From: Salinibacterium xinjiangense
Lineage (GTDB): Bacteria; Actinomycetota; Actinomycetes; Actinomycetales; Microbacteriaceae
Direction: 5' to 3'
Assembly (NCBI RefSeq): GCF_014645015.1
Contig: NZ_BMLC01000002.1
Location: forward strand, 186,001-250,000
DNA: 64,000 bases
The notes below the pieces were generated by a model. The model was not told the DNA's origin. It was given only the letters and a program-made list of their open reading frames with translations, and made no database searches. This document shows positions 43,449-52,226 of this stretch, piece by piece (the first letter of the stretch is position 1; each line of letters opens with the position of its first letter). The position numbers and the translations under genes were made by a program.

Positions 43449-44558
43449 ATGCTCAACAAAACAAAGCTGCGTCTTGGCGTTGTAGCAGCTGCTGCTGCCG
43501 CCACGCTCGCGTTCGGCGCAGCGGCCCCCGCGTACGCAGACCCGATCGGCTTCAAGCCGCTCAACGGCGCGGGCTCTGACACCACCCAGGATGTTGTGGA
43601 TGGTGTCGCCACGGTCGTGACCTCGATCGGCTCCTGGGACGCGATCGGTTCGGCAACTATCCAGACCACGTCGGGTGGCGCGACGTTCAACCGTCCGAAC
43701 GGCTCGACGCAGGGCGTCCAGGCCCTGAGCGCGTCGATCAACAACACCGGTACGCGCACGTTCCCGGCTTCGGGCGGCGTGAGCATCACCGGCCAGCTCG
43801 ACTTCGCTCGTAGCTCTAGCGCACCGAGCGGCTCCTTCGTCGGAACCGACCTGACCTTCGTCCCCTTCGCTCGTGACGCCGTCACGTACGCGGTGAGCCA
43901 GGCGAGCGACTTCCCGCGCGACATTGCTCTCGGCAGCGCTTCACAGGATGCTGTTTCACCCGCGCCGTTCACACTGCGCAACATCTACCGTGGCGCCGTC
44001 ACCACCTACGCAGATGGCGACTTCAACGCTGTCACGATCCGTCCGATCATCCCGCAGTCAGGGTCCGGCACTCGCTCCTTCTGGCTCTCAGCGCTCGGCC
44101 TGACCGAAGCGACGATCGTCGGAACCCCGACGACGGACATCGGCAACACGGCACAGGAGCACACCGGTACCTACATCAAGAACGCCGGAGACATCGCACC
44201 GTTCTCTATCGCGCAGTACATCGCGCAGGGTAACCACGGTGCGCTGCCGACCAACGTCATCGAGCGCCGTGGGAACATCGCGCTGGGCAACGTCGACACG
44301 GTCAAGCCCATCCTGCTGACCGCAGGTGGCGGAGTCGAGCTCAACACCGCTTTCCCGATCAACCGTCTCGTGTTCAACGTCGTGCAGACCTCGCGCCTTG
44401 CCGGCACGTCGACGGCCGACACCCTGCTCAGGAACACCTTCTCAGGAACCACCTCGAGTGTCTGTGCGGCCTCCGCACAGATCAAGCAGTTCGGATTCGG
44501 CACCATCGGCTCCCTCTGCGGTAACACCACCACTTACAAGCAAGCCTTCCGTTACTAA
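43449..44558 (+). CDS. Secreted PstS-like substrate-binding protein
   Basis: A 369-residue secreted protein. Residues 1-30 are a signal peptide ending AYADP. NGAGSDTTQDVVDG, DFARSSSAP, FTLRNIYRGAVTTY and PQSGSGTRSFW follow the type II substrate-binding order seen in PstS-like proteins of actinobacteria. There is neither a lipobox nor a membrane helix, so it is released or held by partners. Two cysteines near the C terminus (SVCAAS, SLCGNT) probably form a disulfide. It is a second binding protein beside the anchored PstS and lies 35 nt before the first WxL gene. Confidence 0.78.
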   Translation: MLNKTKLRLGVVAAAAAATLAFGAAAPAYADPIGFKPLNGAGSDTTQDVVDGVATVVTSIGSWDAIGSATIQTTSGGATFNRPNGSTQGVQALSASINNTGTRTFPASGGVSITGQLDFARSSSAPSGSFVGTDLTFVPFARDAVTYAVSQASDFPRDIALGSASQDAVSPAPFTLRNIYRGAVTTYADGDFNAVTIRPIIPQSGSGTRSFWLSALGLTEATIVGTPTTDIGNTAQEHTGTYIKNAGDIAPFSIAQYIAQGNHGALPTNVIERRGNIALGNVDTVKPILLTAGGGVELNTAFPINRLVFNVVQTSRLAGTSTADTLLRNTFSGTTSSVCAASAQIKQFGFGTIGSLCGNTTTYKQAFRY

Positions 44559-44593
44559 CCCCCGCTAGAAAAACGATAAGGACACTTAAAGCA

Positions 44594-45871
44594 ATGAACA
44601 TCTCCAAAAAGATCGCAGCAATCGCGGTTGCCGCGGCGCTCACGGTTGGTGGGTTGAGCGCTACTCAATCCGCCTCGGCTGCCGAGATTCCCGGAACGCT
44701 CACGGTCACGCCCACCTCGGGTAACGTCTCAGACACCTACTTGTTCAACAGCATCGCCCTGGATATCGGCGCAGTCGCGCCGTACAACGTGCTAGCCGGA
44801 ACGTTCGCCTATCAGAATGGCGTCGAGATGGGGTCGCTCGCGAACGCGCGAAACGCTGGCAACGTGCCCTCAACGGCTGGGACAAGCGGTCTGAACGGTT
44901 CTGCGGCATTCCATGACCGCTCGATCAGCCCGACGAATAACTTCGTGAGCAACAAGCAGCTGACAGCGCTTGTCACCCCTCTGGTGACCGGAAATTGGGA
45001 GCTGCGCTGGTACTACTTCGCATCGACCACTGCACCGAACCGTACGACGGACCCGTACGTCAAGCTCAACATGACGTTCGATTCGACCACAGGTGCCTGG
45101 GCCGTCTACTCCGCTCCTGCTGCTGCAGTGGCCAGCACGACCTCGCTGACGGCCCAGGCCACTGGCTCGGCCGTGACGCTGAAGGCAACTGTTGCACCCG
45201 CAGCAGCTGTCGGGACGGTCTCCTTCTCCGAAGGTTCCACCGTTGTTGCTGCCAACGTCGCCGTTTCGGGTGGAGTCGCCACGGCGAACCTCCCGGCCGT
45301 CACCGATGGCCCGCACAGCTACACCGCTACCTTTACGCCGACGAACGCTGCCAACTTCACCGCATCCACCTCGACCGCGGCATCGGTGTACGTCGGCGCG
45401 ATTGTTCAGAGCACGAACGTGACGACGTCGGTCGCTGCGGGTGCTGGTGGTGGGGTTCTGACGTTGACGGGTGTGCCGGCTTCGGTCGCTCTTGGTGCGG
45501 CAACGCTCAACGCCGGAACGCTTAACGCTTCCGGAACGCTGAACGCTGTTGTCACCGATTCACGCCAGCTTGATTTCCCGGCGTGGAGCCTCACCGGCCA
45601 GATCGCTGACTTCAAGTCGGGTACGAAGGTTCTCTCGGGTAAGTACCTGGGTTGGACCCCGTCGGTGACGGGTGCTCCGAACTCTGTTGCTGGTGCGGTT
45701 GTGCTGCCGGCTCCGGGTTCGGTCAGCGGCCTGACGACGGTCAGCACGCTGGCCACTGGTGCACCGAACAATGTCGAGGTCAGCAACGTTTCGGCGCTGC
45801 TGCAGCTCAAGGCTCCGAAGAACACTCCTGCCGGTGACTACTCGGCAGTGCTCACGCTGACCCTCATCTAG
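44594..45871 (+). CDS. WxL-domain surface protein 1
   Basis: A 425-residue secreted protein. Residues 1-30 are a signal peptide; 35-172 form a beta-rich domain shared with the next gene; 180-268 form an Ig-like (Big_3_5 type) domain with VTLKATV and GPHSYTATF; 274-425 match the WxL wall-binding domain, with the first motif in FPAWSLTG (Trp331-Leu333) and the second in DYSAVLTLTL, where Trp is replaced. WxL domains bind peptidoglycan non-covalently and are known mainly from Firmicutes. The DUF916 partner gene lies downstream, as in Firmicutes clusters. The last 472 nt are almost identical to the next gene. Confidence 0.78.
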   Translation: MNISKKIAAIAVAAALTVGGLSATQSASAAEIPGTLTVTPTSGNVSDTYLFNSIALDIGAVAPYNVLAGTFAYQNGVEMGSLANARNAGNVPSTAGTSGLNGSAAFHDRSISPTNNFVSNKQLTALVTPLVTGNWELRWYYFASTTAPNRTTDPYVKLNMTFDSTTGAWAVYSAPAAAVASTTSLTAQATGSAVTLKATVAPAAAVGTVSFSEGSTVVAANVAVSGGVATANLPAVTDGPHSYTATFTPTNAANFTASTSTAASVYVGAIVQSTNVTTSVAAGAGGGVLTLTGVPASVALGAATLNAGTLNASGTLNAVVTDSRQLDFPAWSLTGQIADFKSGTKVLSGKYLGWTPSVTGAPNSVAGAVVLPAPGSVSGLTTVSTLATGAPNNVEVSNVSALLQLKAPKNTPAGDYSAVLTLTLI

Positions 45872-45882
45872 GTTCAGTCGCT
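45411..45882 (+). repeat. WxL-coding direct repeat, copy 1
   Basis: 472 nt matching copy 2 at 46833-47304 without indels and with about nine mismatches by eye. It covers the WxL domain and 11 nt after the stop codon, so the identity continues outside the reading frame. Confidence 0.9.
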
Positions 45883-45983
45883 TCACCGGCGGGTTGGGCA
45901 CAGCGCACTGCTGGGCCCAACTCGCCACCACCATTTCACCACCCCTCATCGTTCCCCCCGACGCTGATAAGGAGCCCCCGACC

Positions 45984-46004
45984 ATGACCCCTGCTTCCGG
46001 TTGA
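45984..46004 (+). other. Six-codon mini-reading frame before WxL gene 2
   Basis: AAGGAG at 45969-45974 is ideally placed for ATG 45984, but that frame stops after six codons (MTPASG) at a TGA that overlaps the TTG start of WxL gene 2. Either translation is coupled through TTGA or a single-base deletion has split the signal peptide from its start. Confidence 0.6.
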
Positions 46005-47293
46005 GGGCCGCGGCCCTTGCTGGCGCCATCATTGCCGCATCCCTCACCGGATCGCTGGCGGCGGCCCAGCCCGCATTCGCCGGCGGGCCCGTCGTCCAGG
46101 TCGCATCCCTCACCGTCTCGCCGCTCAGCGGCAACGCCACCGCGGATTCCACCTTCCTGTCGAGCATCGCCACGAACGTGGGCGCGCCGGCCGGAGCGCG
46201 TGCCTCCGGCGCGACCTTCATTTTTCAGGGGGATGTGAGCCGCGGGCCGATCGCGAGCATGCGCACGGTATCCACTCCCGGCACCTATGGCACCTTCGGT
46301 CTCGACGGCCAGCCCGGCTTCGCTGACAGGTCTACCGTCGCCGCGAATAACTATGTGAGCAACCTCGAGCTCGATGCGCCGGAACTGGGCCTCACCACCG
46401 GCATCGTCGAACTGCGCTACTACTGGTCGGCATCGGCGACCGGCCCTGATGCCGCCACGGATCCGTACCTCCAGATCGCCATCGACTGGAATGCGTCCAC
46501 CGGAGCCTGGAGCGTGCTGCCACCCCCGGTCGACACCACCGTCTCGCTCGCGGCCTCATCGTCAGGCTCGACGGTGACCCTCGACGCGTCCATCAAGGAT
46601 GCGGCGACCGGCCTGGTCGACACTTCAGCGCCGGGCCCTGTCACCTTTATCGAGAATTCCGCGATCATCGTCGGAATCGCAGAGGTCGTCGCCGGTCACG
46701 CCGTGCTCGTGCTGACGGGCGTCTCTGACGGCCCGCACACCTACCGTGCTGACTACGACAGCTCCAATTTTTACACTCATGTCGGGTCGTCATCTGGCGA
46801 CGCGTCAGTGAACGTCGGCGGCCAGGGAGGTGGCACGAACGTGACGACGTCAGTTGCTGCGGGTGCTGGTGGCGGTGTGTTGACGTTGACGGGTGTGCCG
46901 GCTTCGGTCGCTCTTGGTGCGGCAACGCTCAACGCCGGAACGCTGAACGCTTCCGGAACGCTGAACGCTGTTGTCACCGATTCACGCCAGCTTGATTTCC
47001 CGGCGTGGAGCCTCACCGGCCAGATCGCTGACTTCAAGTCGGGTACGAAGGTTCTCTCGGGTAAGTACCTGGGTTGGACCCCGTCGGTGACGGGTGCTCC
47101 GAACTCTGTTGCTGGTGCGGTTGTGCTGCCGGCTCCGGGTTCGGTCAGCGGCCTGACGACGGTCAGCACGCTGGCCACTGGTGCACCGAACAATGTCGAG
47201 GTCAGCAACGTTTCGGCGCTGCTGCAGCTCAAGGCTCCGAAGAACACTCCTGCCGGTGACTACTCGGCAGTGCTCACCCTGACCCTCATTTAG
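46001..47293 (+). CDS. WxL-domain surface protein 2
   Basis: A 430-residue paralogue of the preceding protein with the same plan: signal-like hydrophobic segment ending AQPAFAGG, a shared N-terminal beta domain, an Ig-like domain (about 183-272) and a WxL domain over the last 152 residues, which is identical in sequence to that of protein 1. The N-terminal halves differ widely. The in-frame start is TTG 46001 without its own ribosome site; the good AAGGAG/ATG pair upstream is in another frame. It may therefore depend on coupling or be frameshifted. It should attach to the wall in the same way as protein 1. Confidence 0.7.
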   Translation: MRAAALAGAIIAASLTGSLAAAQPAFAGGPVVQVASLTVSPLSGNATADSTFLSSIATNVGAPAGARASGATFIFQGDVSRGPIASMRTVSTPGTYGTFGLDGQPGFADRSTVAANNYVSNLELDAPELGLTTGIVELRYYWSASATGPDAATDPYLQIAIDWNASTGAWSVLPPPVDTTVSLAASSSGSTVTLDASIKDAATGLVDTSAPGPVTFIENSAIIVGIAEVVAGHAVLVLTGVSDGPHTYRADYDSSNFYTHVGSSSGDASVNVGGQGGGTNVTTSVAAGAGGGVLTLTGVPASVALGAATLNAGTLNASGTLNAVVTDSRQLDFPAWSLTGQIADFKSGTKVLSGKYLGWTPSVTGAPNSVAGAVVLPAPGSVSGLTTVSTLATGAPNNVEVSNVSALLQLKAPKNTPAGDYSAVLTLTLI

Positions 47294-47304
47294 GTTCAGT
47301 CGCT
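46833..47304 (+). repeat. WxL-coding direct repeat, copy 2
   Basis: Second copy of the 472-nt segment, offset 1,422 bp from copy 1. The flanking N-terminal coding parts are only distantly similar, so the repeat boundary is sharp. Confidence 0.9.
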
Positions 47305-47351
47305 AATCGACGGGCGACCCCGCGACCGGTCGTCCAGACCCTGAATCCGTA

Positions 47352-47384
47352 GTTAATGTTCCGTTCATATCCTGCTCGCTTCAC
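47352..47384 (+). promoter_or_regulatory. Candidate PHO box before the DUF916 gene
   Basis: Three 11-nt units in line: GTTAATGTTCC, GTTCATATCCT, GCTCGCTTCAC. The second matches the GTTCAYC-type core and the spacing equals the 11-bp period of streptomycete PHO boxes. A GGATAAC element follows at 47391-47397, close to ATG 47403. Confidence 0.4.
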
Positions 47385-47402
47385 ACTGATTGGATAACCC
47401 GG

Positions 47403-48608
47403 ATGTCCCGAATCACCACCCCCATCTCCTTGCTTATGGCCATGGCTTTAGCCCTCTCGCCGTTGGCTGTTTCGGCGTTCGGATTTGCTCCGGCCCCGAC
47501 CGCGGCAGCGGTGGACGGTGACATCACGTGGAGTGTGGAACCTGCTCCCACGGCAGAGGGCGGTCGCCGCACCTTCGACTACAAGACAGACCCCGGCACG
47601 CAGATCAACGACACCGTGCTCGTCACCAACCAGGGCACCACCGCCGCCGAATTCCTGATCTACGCGACCGACGCCCGCAACGAGCTGGAGACCGGGGCGT
47701 TCGGTCTGCTCAAGCGCGAAGAAGAGCCTATTGACGCCGGCGCCTGGATCACGACCGACATCGACAAGATCACGCTCCAGCCCGGCACGGAGGCGAGCAT
47801 TCCGTTCACCGTCCTCGTTCCCTCAGACGCTACCCCCGGCGATCACGTCGGTGGCATCGTTGCATCGGTCCTGACGACGGGCGACCAGGATGGCGCCGCG
47901 GTCGTGCTCGAACAGCGCGTCGGCGCTCGCGTGTACCTGACGGTGTCGGGAATCCCGGATGTCGGTGTCGAGACCAGCGGATTCCTCGCCGGCTTCACCC
48001 CCGAACTCAACCCCTTCGCGCCCGGCACAATGTCGGTCACCTACGATGTGCGCAACACCGGGAACGTGCGGATGGATGTGAACCAGAAGCTGCAGATCAC
48101 CGGGCCGTTCAGCATCCCACTGGGAGAGCTCACCCCGGAGCCGATCTCCAACATCCTTCCCCGCCAGACCGTGCGAGTGACCTCGCAGGTGCCCGCCATC
48201 GCCGCTCTGCTGATGGCATGGTCGACCGTCACTCTCGTGCCCGGGGCGATCGGCACTGCTGGGAACGCCATCGGCGATAGCCCGACCGCTGGCGCCTCAT
48301 CCGCGCCGACGAGTCCAGCTGCGGCGGATCCTGCTGTGGCAGCTCCGGCGGCGGCGGATCCTGCGGCTCCGGTGGTCGAGACGGAGGAGGCGCTCGAATT
48401 CCTGCCCGTGTCATCCTCGGCGTTCTCGCTCGCCATGTCGTGGACGCTGCTCGCTCTCATCGTTGTCGTGATCCTCGCGATCTTCCTCGTCCACCGTTAC
48501 GTGACCGGCATGCGAGACCGCCTGTACGACGCGATCGACGAAGCGGCAGAGGCGGCGCGCATCGAGGCGCTCGGCGGGCCGGGCACTACGGGGGTGCAGG
48601 CGGTATGA
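47403..48608 (+). CDS. DUF916 / WxL-interacting protein, membrane anchored
   Basis: A 401-residue protein. A signal peptide (1-35) precedes a DUF916 domain (about 38-165) with DPGTQINDTVLVTNQG, FLIYATDA and VPSDATPGDHVGGIVAS, the family pattern. A second beta domain (about 170-255, DUF3324-like position), an Ala/Pro linker, a membrane helix (345-364) and a cytosolic tail follow. In Firmicutes DUF916 proteins (WxLIP) bind peptidoglycan and WxL proteins. Presence right after two WxL genes supports both calls. It overlaps the next gene by ATGA. Confidence 0.82.
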   Translation: MSRITTPISLLMAMALALSPLAVSAFGFAPAPTAAAVDGDITWSVEPAPTAEGGRRTFDYKTDPGTQINDTVLVTNQGTTAAEFLIYATDARNELETGAFGLLKREEEPIDAGAWITTDIDKITLQPGTEASIPFTVLVPSDATPGDHVGGIVASVLTTGDQDGAAVVLEQRVGARVYLTVSGIPDVGVETSGFLAGFTPELNPFAPGTMSVTYDVRNTGNVRMDVNQKLQITGPFSIPLGELTPEPISNILPRQTVRVTSQVPAIAALLMAWSTVTLVPGAIGTAGNAIGDSPTAGASSAPTSPAAADPAVAAPAAADPAAPVVETEEALEFLPVSSSAFSLAMSWTLLALIVVVILAIFLVHRYVTGMRDRLYDAIDEAAEAARIEALGGPGTTGVQAV

Positions 48609-49372
48609 GACGAGTCATCGCCCTCGGGATCGGCACGTTGATCCTGGCCTCGAGCGTTCTGCCGTCGCTGGCAGTCGGCAACATGGCTTTCGCCGCGGCA
48701 TGCCCCGGCACGAGTTCGTCACTGCCCCTCAGCGTCACCATCCCCGACATCGGCCAGTCGGGCGGCGGTGACGTCGCAACCCCCGCGCCGACGGCCTGTG
48801 CGACGACCCCCCCGCCAGCGACGGGTGGAACGACTCCAGGCGGGTCGGGATCGGGAGGCTCGGGTTCAGGCGGCGGAGCTGCCACCCCCACGACTCCTGC
48901 CAGCCCCTCGGGCGAAGTAGTCGCGCCGATACCGCCCGCCACCCCATCCGGGAGCGCTTCGAAGCTCGAACTCGACCCCGAGCGCATTTCGGTACACGAA
49001 TGGATGGCCGCCACCGGCACCGGCTACAACGCCGACGAGAAGGTGCAATTGGTGCTCTATCCCGGTGCCGAGGTCATCGGCAGCTACGTGGCAGACGCCA
49101 CGGGGACGGTAACGGCCCGCTTCAGGATCCCCGACGAGACCCGTTCTGGCTCGCATGTGCTCGAAGCAACCGGCTGGGCGTCGGAGAAGGTGTCGAATGG
49201 TGCATTCACCGTCGTGACGGTCGCCGGTGCCGGCACGATACCGATGCTGTGGTGGGTCATCATCCTGTGCGGATCCCTGCTGGTCGGGCTCATCATCTTC
49301 GCGATCTACTTCCGGCGCAATATTGCCCACGCCTTCCGCGGCGGGCCCGAGACGGTGAAGGGAACCCCGTGA
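48605..49372 (+). CDS. Anchored surface protein with Gly/Ser/Pro linker
   Basis: A 255-residue protein: signal peptide (1-31), a short region with two cysteines (AACPG, TACATT), a Gly/Ser/Thr/Pro-rich spacer (about 62-110), a beta domain (about 120-205) with LDPERISVHEWMAATGTGYNA and SGSHVLEATGW resembling an IPT/Ig-like fold, and a C-terminal membrane helix (about 215-238) with a basic end. No enzymatic motif is seen. It is coupled to DUF916 upstream and the sortase-like gene downstream by 4-bp overlaps, so it is likely a structural part of the wall complex. Confidence 0.7.
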   Translation: MRRVIALGIGTLILASSVLPSLAVGNMAFAAACPGTSSSLPLSVTIPDIGQSGGGDVATPAPTACATTPPPATGGTTPGGSGSGGSGSGGGAATPTTPASPSGEVVAPIPPATPSGSASKLELDPERISVHEWMAATGTGYNADEKVQLVLYPGAEVIGSYVADATGTVTARFRIPDETRSGSHVLEATGWASEKVSNGAFTVVTVAGAGTIPMLWWVIILCGSLLVGLIIFAIYFRRNIAHAFRGGPETVKGTP

Positions 49373-50391
49373 CGCTGGTAGCCGAACCCGAGGTCGACGG
49401 CGCGGCTGCTGCCGAGGCATCCATTGTCGTCGTGGCCCCGACGCCGAAGAAGGCACCGCCGGCGAAGAAGCCGCCGAAGGGACTGCCGTTCTGGCTGCGC
49501 AAGCGGCCGAACCGCCCTCGGAACACCCGCCCGGCACCGACCCCGAGGGATATCCGCTGGTGGGTGGGGGTCGTCTGGCTGCTGCTGTCAGCCCTGCTGC
49601 TGGGGTTCGTGACGCACGTGACGATCATCGGATCGCTGCAGCATTCGCGTGCCCAGTATGTGCTGTACCAGGATCTGCGCACCGAGCTCGCGCTTGCGAC
49701 CACGCCGCTGGGTCAGCTCGGCGTCGATGGCAACCTCGTGCCCAACGGCGCCCCGCTCGGGCTCATCAGCATCGATCGCCTGGGGATCAACGAGGTGTAC
49801 GTGCAGGGAACCGCCCCGACCGACCTCACCAAGGGACCGGGTCACCGTCGTGACACGGTCATGCCTGGCCAGCAGGGCACGAGCATACTCATGGGCAGAC
49901 AGGCTACCTACGGTGGCCCTTTCGGTTCATTGAGTGCCCTGATCCCAGGCGACAAGATCACTGTCACGACCGGGCAGGGTAAGTCGACCTACACGGTGTT
50001 CGGCGTTCGACGTGATGGCGACCTCTTGCCGCAGCCGCTCGAAACGGGGGAGGGGCGACTCGAGCTGATCACGGCGAACGGCGTTCCGCTCGCGCCATCC
50101 GGAGCCCTGCACATCGACGCGTCCCTCGAGTCCGAGGCCAACCAAACCCCTTCGCCGGTGTTCACCAAAGAGGTACTCGACCCGTCTGAACTCGAACTCG
50201 GCATCGACTCGACGGGGTGGTTCCCACTGCTTTTCTGGCTGCAGTGGCTCACGGTGGCCGTCACAGCCCTGCGGTGGGTGCGAGGCCGCTGGGGCATGTG
50301 GCAGACGTGGATGATCGCTGTCCCCGTCGTGCTCGCCCTCGGGGCCGCGACCGCTGATGCCGCGATGACGCTTCTTCCCAACCTGCTCTAG
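49369..50391 (+). CDS. Sortase-fold protein lacking catalytic residues (pseudo-sortase)
   Basis: A 340-residue membrane protein with a basic Pro-rich cytosolic tail, a helix (about 63-88), a class E sortase-like domain (about 115-255) and two C-terminal helices. The fold is marked by [52 protein letters not shown] and STYTVFGV. At the catalytic positions, MGRQATYG has Arg177 where sortases have His, LELITANG has Ala236 in place of the Cys, and SGALHI has no Arg. All three catalytic residues are therefore missing and transpeptidation is unlikely. A scaffold or binding role in the WxL/Pst complex is inferred. Confidence 0.78.
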   Translation: MTLVAEPEVDGAAAAEASIVVVAPTPKKAPPAKKPPKGLPFWLRKRPNRPRNTRPAPTPRDIRWWVGVVWLLLSALLLGFVTHVTIIGSLQHSRAQYVLYQDLRTELALATTPLGQLGVDGNLVPNGAPLGLISIDRLGINEVYVQGTAPTDLTKGPGHRRDTVMPGQQGTSILMGRQATYGGPFGSLSALIPGDKITVTTGQGKSTYTVFGVRRDGDLLPQPLETGEGRLELITANGVPLAPSGALHIDASLESEANQTPSPVFTKEVLDPSELELGIDSTGWFPLLFWLQWLTVAVTALRWVRGRWGMWQTWMIAVPVVLALGAATADAAMTLLPNLL

Positions 50392-50410
50392 CCCGACCCG
50401 AGGAAACGAC

Positions 50411-51538
50411 ATGGACGAACCGACGAAACCCATCAGCACTGCGTCATCTGCGCGCACCCGCAGCACCGTCACCTCGAAGAAGCCCACAGCTCCGAGGCCG
50501 AAGGGTGCAGCGCAACGCAAGCCGACCGCATCAGCGACCACCACGGCCACGGCAGCTGCGCGTAAGACGACCCCGAAGCGCGCTTCGCTGGCAACCGCTG
50601 GAGCCGTGCAGGTGTCGGTCGAAGCCCCGCCGGCACCGGTCGACGACATGACGACCGCGGTGCCCACGATCACCGGGGTCATGAAACGCCCCGAGCTTCC
50701 CGAGACGCAGTGGAAGGGCGGAGAACTCGCCTCCAACACCCCGCCGCCCCTGCCTGATGCACCACTCGCCGTGCTGCAGGCGAACTCCATCTCGGCCTGG
50801 TTCGGTGACCGCAAGGTGCTCGACCGCGTCGACCTCACCATGGAGGCGGGCAAGGTGACGGCGCTCATCGGTCCGTCGGGTTGCGGCAAGTCCACCTTCC
50901 TGCGCATCCTGAACCGGATGCACGAGATGATCCCGTCTGCCTCACTCGCGGGCGAGGTGCTGCTCGATGGGGTCGACATCTACGACGCCAACCGCCGCCT
51001 CACCCAGGCCCGCCGTGACATCGGCATGGTGTTCCAGAAGCCCAACCCGTTCCCGGCGATGTCGATCTATGACAACGTCATCGCGGGGCTCAAGCTCACC
51101 GGCATCTCGGCCAGCCGCGACACGAAAGACCAGCTCGTCGAGTCGAGCCTCACCAAGGCCGGCCTCTGGAAGGAGGTGCGCGACCGACTTCGCCAGCCCG
51201 GCGGTGGCCTCTCCGGAGGGCAACAGCAGCGACTGTGCATCGCTCGCTCGCTCGCGGTGCGCCCGCGGGTGCTTTTGATGGATGAGCCGTGCTCCGCGCT
51301 CGACCCGACCTCCACTCGCGTCATCGAGGAGACGATGCTCGAGCTCGCCAAAGAGGTGACGATCGTGATCGTGACTCACAACATGCAGCAGGCCCAGCGC
51401 GTGTCTGACAATTGCGCATTCTTCCTGGCCTCGCTCGGCACCCCCGGCGCGATCGTCGAGCAGGGCGACACCGCGGTGATGTTCTCCGACCCGACAGACC
51501 CGCGCACCCTCGACTACGTCAACGGCCGATTCGGATGA
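50411..51538 (+). CDS. pstB: Phosphate-type ABC transporter ATPase PstB with long N-terminal extension
   Basis: A 375-residue ATPase. Residues 120-375 are a typical PstB domain: Walker [10 protein letters not shown] (154-162), [16 protein letters not shown], signature LSGGQQQR, Walker [14 protein letters not shown] and the H-loop THNMQQA. Residues 1-117 are a Lys/Ala/Thr/Pro-rich low-complexity extension absent from ordinary PstB (about 260 residues). GAGGAAA before ATG 50411 supports this start. It energises the PstC-PstA channel encoded 12 kb upstream; the surface genes lie between. Confidence 0.92.
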   Translation: MDEPTKPISTASSARTRSTVTSKKPTAPRPKGAAQRKPTASATTTATAAARKTTPKRASLATAGAVQVSVEAPPAPVDDMTTAVPTITGVMKRPELPETQWKGGELASNTPPPLPDAPLAVLQANSISAWFGDRKVLDRVDLTMEAGKVTALIGPSGCGKSTFLRILNRMHEMIPSASLAGEVLLDGVDIYDANRRLTQARRDIGMVFQKPNPFPAMSIYDNVIAGLKLTGISASRDTKDQLVESSLTKAGLWKEVRDRLRQPGGGLSGGQQQRLCIARSLAVRPRVLLMDEPCSALDPTSTRVIEETMLELAKEVTIVIVTHNMQQAQRVSDNCAFFLASLGTPGAIVEQGDTAVMFSDPTDPRTLDYVNGRFG

Positions 51539-51572
51539 CCCCGGCGGCACGACCGCGTATCGCGCGATCATT

Positions 51573-52226
51573 ATGAGCGACGCGACGCCCGATCCCTTCG
51601 CCGCCTATCACCGTGCCGGTCGCCGGATGACCCTGGCGCGGGTCATTCCGGCCGTGATCGCCGCGCTCGCCATCGGCGGCGGGCTCGGGTATGTCGCTGG
51701 CGCCGCCCCCGCCGCCCCTCCGGCAGCGGTGGAACAGGATTCCCCAGCTCAGGCTGTCGGTCCGCCGCCGGACGCCGCTCCGCCACCGATCCCCGCAGCC
51801 CAGCTGCCGCAGCCCGGTGCGCCTGCCGGCGCGCCGGGCGAGGCGCCCCCGCCAAGGGCGCCCGCACTGCCGACGCTGGCTGCGACCGGTGAGGCGGAGT
51901 GGTCCATTTCGATCGACACCACGGGGTATCAGGCCGAGATCGACCAGTGCCTGTGGGTGCGGATGGACCTGGGCGTGCACGCGCCCGTTGTCGGCAAGCA
52001 CAACTACTGCGGCGGCGACATAGTGCTGGGTATGGCCATCGGCGACACGGTGACGTTGGCCGGGGTCGGCCTCGACGGCACGTACACGGTCGCCGCGACC
52101 CGTGACGCGCAGGCCGGCGACTACGCGAAGGTCGCCACAGAGGGGCTCGGTGGCTCGGTGATCCTGCAGACCTGCTACTGGGGAAATACCGGTGCGGAAC
52201 GGCTCGTAGCCCTCGATCGGACGTAG
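51573..52226 (+). CDS. Anchored secreted protein, Pro/Ala-rich with C-terminal domain
   Basis: A 217-residue protein not recognised by name. A membrane helix at about 20-44 follows a short cytosolic part; residues 45-105 are Pro/Ala-rich; residues 108-217 form a beta-rich domain with three cysteines (DQCLW, NYCGG, QTCYWG). The domain lies outside the membrane. It starts 34 nt after pstB and may be the last gene of the locus. The function is unknown; a role in the wall complex is only suggested by position. Confidence 0.62.
   Translation: MSDATPDPFAAYHRAGRRMTLARVIPAVIAALAIGGGLGYVAGAAPAAPPAAVEQDSPAQAVGPPPDAAPPPIPAAQLPQPGAPAGAPGEAPPPRAPALPTLAATGEAEWSISIDTTGYQAEIDQCLWVRMDLGVHAPVVGKHNYCGGDIVLGMAIGDTVTLAGVGLDGTYTVAATRDAQAGDYAKVATEGLGGSVILQTCYWGNTGAERLVALDRT

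Noticed and set aside
49369-50391. Active class E sortase
   Set aside because: The His, Cys and Arg positions are Arg177, Ala236 and absent, so an active transpeptidase is not supported.
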